Shown here piece after piece: positions 60,051-64,000 of a stretch of DNA of 64,000 nucleotides (within the stretch, counting starts at the first letter, position 1; every line of letters begins with the position of its first letter). The notes under the pieces are model-generated. The model saw nothing but the letters and a program-made list of their open reading frames with translations. It did no database searches and had not been told where the DNA came from. The position numbers were made by a program, and so were the translations under genes. Source of the DNA: Paenibacillus xylanexedens (GTDB lineage: Bacteria > Bacillota > Bacilli > Paenibacillales > Paenibacillaceae); contig NZ_VEIO01000001.1 of assembly GCF_007680605.1 (NCBI RefSeq), forward strand, positions 186,001 to 250,000, given 5' to 3'.

Positions 60051-61589
60051 ATGGGTGCAGCAACCCCCGTCGTTGAGTTGAAACAGATAACGAAGCGTTT
60101 CCCAGGCATTGTTGCCAACGACGCCATCAGCCTTCAGCTTCAGAAAGGCGAGATTCATGCTCTACTGGGCGAAAACGGCGCTGGTAAGTCAACATTGATG
60201 AACATTGTTTTTGGTCTCTATCAGCCAGATGAAGGTTCCATTGAAGTGAATGGCAAACCTGTCATCATTGACAGTCCGAACCGGGCGATCGATCTTGGCA
60301 TCGGTATGGTGCATCAGCACTTTAAGCTTGTGCAGCCATTCACGGTAACAGAGAACATTATCTTGGGATCCGAGCCTACAAAGGGTCTCAATATTAACTA
60401 TAAAAAGGCCGCTGCAGAAGTACAGCGCTTGTCCGAGCAATATGGACTCAAAGTAAATCCTCACGCCAAAATTCACGATATCTCTGTCGGCATGCAGCAG
60501 CGTGTTGAGATTGTTAAAACGTTATATCGCGGTGCGGACATTCTGATCTTTGATGAACCTACAGCGGTACTCACGCCGCAAGAAATCAAAGAGCTCATGG
60601 TTATCATGAAAAAGCTTGTCGCAGAAGGCAAGTCAATCATCCTGATTACACACAAGCTGAAAGAAATTATGGAAATTTCGGATACCGTTACGATTATTCG
60701 TCGTGGTAAAGTCATTGATTCGGTCAAAACTTCGGAAACCAATCCGAATGAATTGGCAGAGAAAATGGTTGGCCGCAACGTTACGTTTAAAGTGGATAAG
60801 AAACCTGCTACACCTGGAGCTAATGTGCTTGAAGTTAGTAAGTTAACCGCTAAAAATAAAGAGGGTATCTCGGTTCTGAACGATCTGAACCTGAATGTGC
60901 GTGCTGGAGAAATTGTTGGTATTGCCGGGGTAGACGGTAATGGTCAAAGTGAATTGATTGAAGCCTTGACAGGTTTGCGTAAAGTGGATAGCGGATCGAT
61001 CCGTTTGGAAGGAAAAGAGCTTTCCAATCACTCTCCTCGTCACATCTCAGAAGCGGGCGTTGCTCATATTCCAGAAGATCGACATAAGCATGGGCTTGTT
61101 CTGGATTTTTCGGTGAGCGAAAATATCGTTCTGGAATCATATTACAAAGAGCCATATACGCGCAAAGGTTTCCTAAACTTTGACGCGATCAAAAAACAGG
61201 CAAAGCGGCTGGTAGAAGCATTCGACGTGCGCACACCAAGCATCGAAACGAAGGCACGTTCCTTGTCGGGAGGAAACCAGCAGAAAGCGATTATCGCCCG
61301 TGAGGTGGATAAAAACCCTGAACTGCTGATCGCCGCCCAGCCAACCCGTGGACTGGACGTGGGAGCTATCGAGTTCGTGCAGAAGCAGCTGATCGCGCAG
61401 CGCGATCAGGGCAAGGCCGTTTTGCTTATTTCGTTTGAACTCGACGAGATCATGAACGTTTCCGATCGCATTGCGGTTATCTATGAAGGACAGATCGTTG
61501 GCGAGGTGCTGCCGGAAGAAACCAATGACAGGGAGCTTGGCTTGATGATGGCGGGCAGCACCCAAAAGAGAGGTACTGTGCATGAATAA
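60051..61589 (+). CDS. Nucleoside ABC transporter ATP-binding protein, two NBDs
   Basis: A 512-residue protein with two nucleotide-binding domains in one chain. The first has Walker A GENGAGKST and Walker B ILIFDEPTAVL with a signature-like VGMQQRVEIVK. The second has GVDGNGQSELIEAL (a degenerate P-loop), LSGGNQQKAIIARE and LLIAAQPTRGLDVGA, in which the usual Walker B acidic residues are replaced. This is common in sugar and BMP nucleoside importers, and the second site is then probably inactive. The start is ATG 60051 with AAGGGTGAT. Its stop overlaps the permease start by 8 bp. It energises the importer. Confidence 0.92.
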   Translation: MGAATPVVELKQITKRFPGIVANDAISLQLQKGEIHALLGENGAGKSTLMNIVFGLYQPDEGSIEVNGKPVIIDSPNRAIDLGIGMVHQHFKLVQPFTVTENIILGSEPTKGLNINYKKAAAEVQRLSEQYGLKVNPHAKIHDISVGMQQRVEIVKTLYRGADILIFDEPTAVLTPQEIKELMVIMKKLVAEGKSIILITHKLKEIMEISDTVTIIRRGKVIDSVKTSETNPNELAEKMVGRNVTFKVDKKPATPGANVLEVSKLTAKNKEGISVLNDLNLNVRAGEIVGIAGVDGNGQSELIEALTGLRKVDSGSIRLEGKELSNHSPRHISEAGVAHIPEDRHKHGLVLDFSVSENIVLESYYKEPYTRKGFLNFDAIKKQAKRLVEAFDVRTPSIETKARSLSGGNQQKAIIAREVDKNPELLIAAQPTRGLDVGAIEFVQKQLIAQRDQGKAVLLISFELDEIMNVSDRIAVIYEGQIVGEVLPEETNDRELGLMMAGSTQKRGTVHE

Positions 61590-62661
61590 AGTGTTAAAAT
61601 GGTTTACCCGAGATTCATTTATTTTGCCAGTTGTAGCGATTCTGATGGGACTTATTCTCGGCGGGATTGTTATGCTAATTGGTGGATATAACCCGATAGA
61701 AGCATACGGTGCTTTGTTCAAAAAGGTATTTGGGGATATGTACAACTTCGGGGAAGCTGTGCGGGAAATGACACCGCTCATCATGACGGGGCTTGCGTTT
61801 GCTTTTGCGGCTCGTGCCGGATTGTTTAATATCGGTGGAGAAGGACAGTTTCTCGTAGGCATGACAGCAGCTACATTTGTAGGTGTGAAGTTTACAGGTC
61901 TGCCTATTTATATTCACGCACCACTTGCACTGATTGCAGGTGCTGTATTTGGCGGACTGTGGGCCGCAATTGCTGGTTATTTGAAAGCTGCACGTGGGGT
62001 TAACGAAGTAATCAGCAGTATCATGCTGAACTGGATTGGTCTGTACTTGGCTAATCTGATCGTACGTCAATTTCTGTTATTGCAAGGGGAAAACCGTTCC
62101 GTTAATATTAGCGATTCTGCCTCAATCAGTTTGACTTGGCTTTCTGAATTGATGGGTAATTCACGTGTTCATATGGGAACGTTGATTGCTCTTGTGATGG
62201 CGGTGCTCTTTTATATTTACATGTGGAAAACAAAGCAGGGTTATGAAATCCGTGCCGTCGGTTATAACCCGAATGCGGCGGAATATGCAGGTATGCATGT
62301 TAACCGGAATATCGTCAAAGCGATGTTTATCAGTGGTATGCTTGCTGGGCTTGGCGGAGCGTTCCAGGTTCTCGGGGTGTTCCAGTATCAGACCGTAATG
62401 TCAGGTTCGCCAGGCACGGGGTTTGACGGGATCGCAGTCGCTTTGATTGGTCTGAATCATCCGTTTGGAGTGTTACTTGGTGCGTTGCTCTTTGGTACGC
62501 TTACTTACGGTTCTGCAGGAATGAGCTTTGCTGCGGATGTACCACCTGAGATTATTCGGATTGTCATCGGTTCGATTATCTTCTTCATTGCCGCACAAGG
62601 CATCGTGCGCTGGGTACTTAAACCGTTCTATTCCAAGCGCAAGAAAGAGAAGGTGTTGTAG
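61582..62661 (+). CDS. Nucleoside ABC transporter permease 1
   Basis: A 359-residue inner-membrane permease with about ten helices, of the BPD_transp_2 type. The coupling region and family segments GLAFAFAARAGLFNIGGEGQ, AARGVNEVISSIMLNWIGLY and GYNPNAAEYAGMHVNR are typical of BMP-system permeases (NupP/YufP). It overlaps the ATPase stop by 8 bp and abuts the next permease directly. It forms the channel with the second permease. Its last residues are basic (KRKKEKVL). Confidence 0.9.
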   Translation: MNKVLKWFTRDSFILPVVAILMGLILGGIVMLIGGYNPIEAYGALFKKVFGDMYNFGEAVREMTPLIMTGLAFAFAARAGLFNIGGEGQFLVGMTAATFVGVKFTGLPIYIHAPLALIAGAVFGGLWAAIAGYLKAARGVNEVISSIMLNWIGLYLANLIVRQFLLLQGENRSVNISDSASISLTWLSELMGNSRVHMGTLIALVMAVLFYIYMWKTKQGYEIRAVGYNPNAAEYAGMHVNRNIVKAMFISGMLAGLGGAFQVLGVFQYQTVMSGSPGTGFDGIAVALIGLNHPFGVLLGALLFGTLTYGSAGMSFAADVPPEIIRIVIGSIIFFIAAQGIVRWVLKPFYSKRKKEKVL

Positions 62662-63624
62662 ATGGACTTGTTGACAATCGGGCAAATTATCAATACGACG
62701 CTTGTCTTTGCTACGGCATTGATTTTTGCTTCCCTTGGCGGGATTTTCTCGGAAAAATCCGGGGTAACGAACCTCGGACTTGAAGGTTTCATGGTGTTTG
62801 GTGCGTTTGCTGCCGGCATTGGTGCTCACTATGCTCAGGAAGCAGGTATGGGCGGGACAACTTCGGCTTGGATGGGGGTACTGGTCGCCATCGTGCTTGG
62901 CGTGCTCGTTTCACTTATTCACGCTGTAGCATCGATTACGTTCAAAGCTGATCAGATTATCAGCGGTATCGTCATTAACTTTTTGGCGGCAGGAAGTACA
63001 TTGTATCTGGTAAAACTGCTGTTTGAAGGTTCAGGTGACTCACCTTTGGTTCAAGGCTTCAGCAAATTCAATGTGCCGTTTCTCGAAAATATTCCTTTGC
63101 TTGGAGAAGCATTTTTCAAGAATGTATATCCAACGACGTATCTGGCGATTTTGTTTGTGTTCTTGACATACTACATCTTGTTTAAAACACCGTTTGGACT
63201 TCGTCTGCGTTCTGTAGGTGAACATCCAAGTGCGGCGGATACCGTTGGGGTTAAAGTCCGTCGTTACCGTTATGTTGCTGTTATGATCAGTGGTGCGCTT
63301 GCTGCGATTGGTGGAGCAGCCATTACATTGACGACAACAGGTACATTTTCGCACAATACCGTTTCCGGTCAAGGTTACATTGCGATTGCAGCGATGATCT
63401 TTGGTAAATGGAATCCAATCGGTGCTTTCGGCGCGGCTGTATTTTTCGGATTCTCTCAAGCGATCCGTAACTATGTGCAATTGTTTGAATGGTCACAGAG
63501 TATTCCCCAGGAAATTATTTTCATGTTGCCTTACCTGCTTACGATCATTGTTCTGGTGGCTGCGGTTGGACGTTCTTCGGCTCCATCTGCACTGGGCGAA
63601 CCGTATGATCCTGGTAAAAGGTAA
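62662..63624 (+). CDS. Nucleoside ABC transporter permease 2
   Basis: A 320-residue permease with about nine helices, also of BPD_transp_2 type. Marks are SLGGIFSEKSGVTNLGLEGF, FKADQIISGIVINFLAAGS, LRSVGEHPSAADTVGVKVRR and IAIAAMIFGKWNP, as in YufQ/NupQ. It starts directly after the stop of the first permease with GAGAAGGTG in its coding end as ribosome site. It completes the four-gene importer. A terminator follows. Confidence 0.9.
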   Translation: MDLLTIGQIINTTLVFATALIFASLGGIFSEKSGVTNLGLEGFMVFGAFAAGIGAHYAQEAGMGGTTSAWMGVLVAIVLGVLVSLIHAVASITFKADQIISGIVINFLAAGSTLYLVKLLFEGSGDSPLVQGFSKFNVPFLENIPLLGEAFFKNVYPTTYLAILFVFLTYYILFKTPFGLRLRSVGEHPSAADTVGVKVRRYRYVAVMISGALAAIGGAAITLTTTGTFSHNTVSGQGYIAIAAMIFGKWNPIGAFGAAVFFGFSQAIRNYVQLFEWSQSIPQEIIFMLPYLLTIIVLVAAVGRSSAPSALGEPYDPGKR

Positions 63625-63667
63625 CTTTAGCAAAGAGGATATCTTTTGGTATCCAAAAGATTATTCG

Positions 63668-63699
63668 AAAAAAGATCCGCCTTTAAGCGGGTCTTTTTT
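63668..63699 (+). terminator. Terminator of the nucleoside ABC operon
   Basis: AAAAAAGATCCGC (63668-63680) and GCGGGTCTTTTTT (63687-63699) form a 13-bp stem with one G-T pair and a 6-base loop. It ends in more T residues. Confidence 0.9.
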
Positions 63700-63808
63700 T
63701 TTGTGCGTTCCATTGTAGTACCCAACTTTTTCGGTAGGGACAAAGAAACAGGCGAATTCGGTCATGGACGAATACACTGTTTTGAATGATCCGAGGAGGA
63801 GGGATAGT

Positions 63809-64000
63809 ATGAGAAAACAGGTTACGCGTACTGCAGCGATGAAACTTATAGGCAAAAACATAGTTGCGGTCAAGAAAGACGGTACTCGGGTTACGGGGAA
63901 ACTGTTAAAAGTATCAGGTAACAAACTCGTTCTCAAGCATTTAGGTGGAAAAAAAGTACGTACCAAAGCCATCTTGCCTTTGGTATTATTTGATCTGCTG
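63809..64000 (+). CDS. Small LSm/Hfq-like protein, 3' end beyond the window
   Basis: A small gene cut at the right edge, with 64 codons seen. It starts at ATG 63809 with GAGGAGGAGGG upstream. The sequence has a basic N-terminus and alternating beta-strands (NIVAVKKDGTRVTGKLLKVS and NKLVLKHLGGKKVRTKAI), reminiscent of SH3-like or LSm folds. The segment DGTRVTGKLLKVSGNKLVL is like the Sm1 region, but no full Hfq signature (such as the YKHAI motif) can be seen, and the rest is outside the window. Function unknown. Confidence 0.55.
   Translation, partial: MRKQVTRTAAMKLIGKNIVAVKKDGTRVTGKLLKVSGNKLVLKHLGGKKVRTKAILPLVLFDLL

Overview
The window reads as the chromosome of a Paenibacillus-type bacterium (Bacillales, low to moderate GC). 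This rests on strong GGAGG ribosome sites, an S-layer-homology (SLH) surface protein, a membrane-bound AraC regulator beside a CUT1 sugar transporter that lacks its own ATPase, a UgtP-like lipid glycosyltransferase, the infC-rpmI-rplT operon with an AUU-started infC, and many single-gene GNAT and Nudix enzymes. The assignment is inferred from gene content, not from a marker gene. No tRNA, rRNA, CRISPR array, prophage or complete insertion sequence was seen.

Layout. 1-5.3 kb: the 3' part of a MalT-like LuxR regulator, a large SLH/LRR surface protein and two coupled GNATs. 5.4-10.9 kb: an RtcB-type RNA ligase, a DUF4272 protein, a SunI/YnzG-like protein, and a tetR-MFS efflux pair with matching operator-like sites. 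11-16.5 kb: a DeoR regulator divergent from a metallophosphoesterase and EamA exporter pair, an AraC-GyrI regulator, a nucleotidyltransferase and a YdcF protein. 16.6-18.6 kb: a BlaI/BlaR1-like pair whose M56 protein ends in 29-residue tandem repeats, with two BlaI boxes upstream. 20.5-26 kb: a tightly coupled five-gene operon (ketosynthase III, ATP-grasp ligase, extended SDR, metallo-beta-lactamase-fold hydrolase, adenylate-forming enzyme). It has the look of a small biosynthetic pathway and is the best candidate for an undescribed system. 26-36.5 kb: an SDR, small and hypothetical genes, a decayed kinase gene, murI, coaA, and several GNAT and Nudix genes. 37-41.4 kb: odhAB of the TCA cycle. 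41.4-46.7 kb: a lysophospholipase-like hydrolase, manA, the ytqA-ytqB tRNA-modification pair and trmB. 46.8-53 kb: a membrane AraC regulator divergent from a CUT1 sugar ABC operon. 53-56.7 kb: a UgtP-like glycosyltransferase, a PAP2 phosphatase and a membrane GT2 synthase with a long leader. 56.8-58.3 kb: infC-rpmI-rplT with an L20-type leader. 58.8-63.6 kb: a BMP-type nucleoside ABC importer. The window ends inside a small LSm-like protein gene.

Two copies of a roughly 195-bp non-coding element with terminal inverted repeats (6730-6923 and 25978-26173) lie directly upstream of genes and look like members of a dispersed MITE-like family. Other structure worth attention includes a 10-bp tandem repeat upstream of the lipase-like gene, paired palindromic boxes at the tetR and blaI promoters, and leaders with competing hairpins ahead of the PAP2 and GT2 genes. 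Functions are assigned from sequence motifs read by eye; no database search was run.
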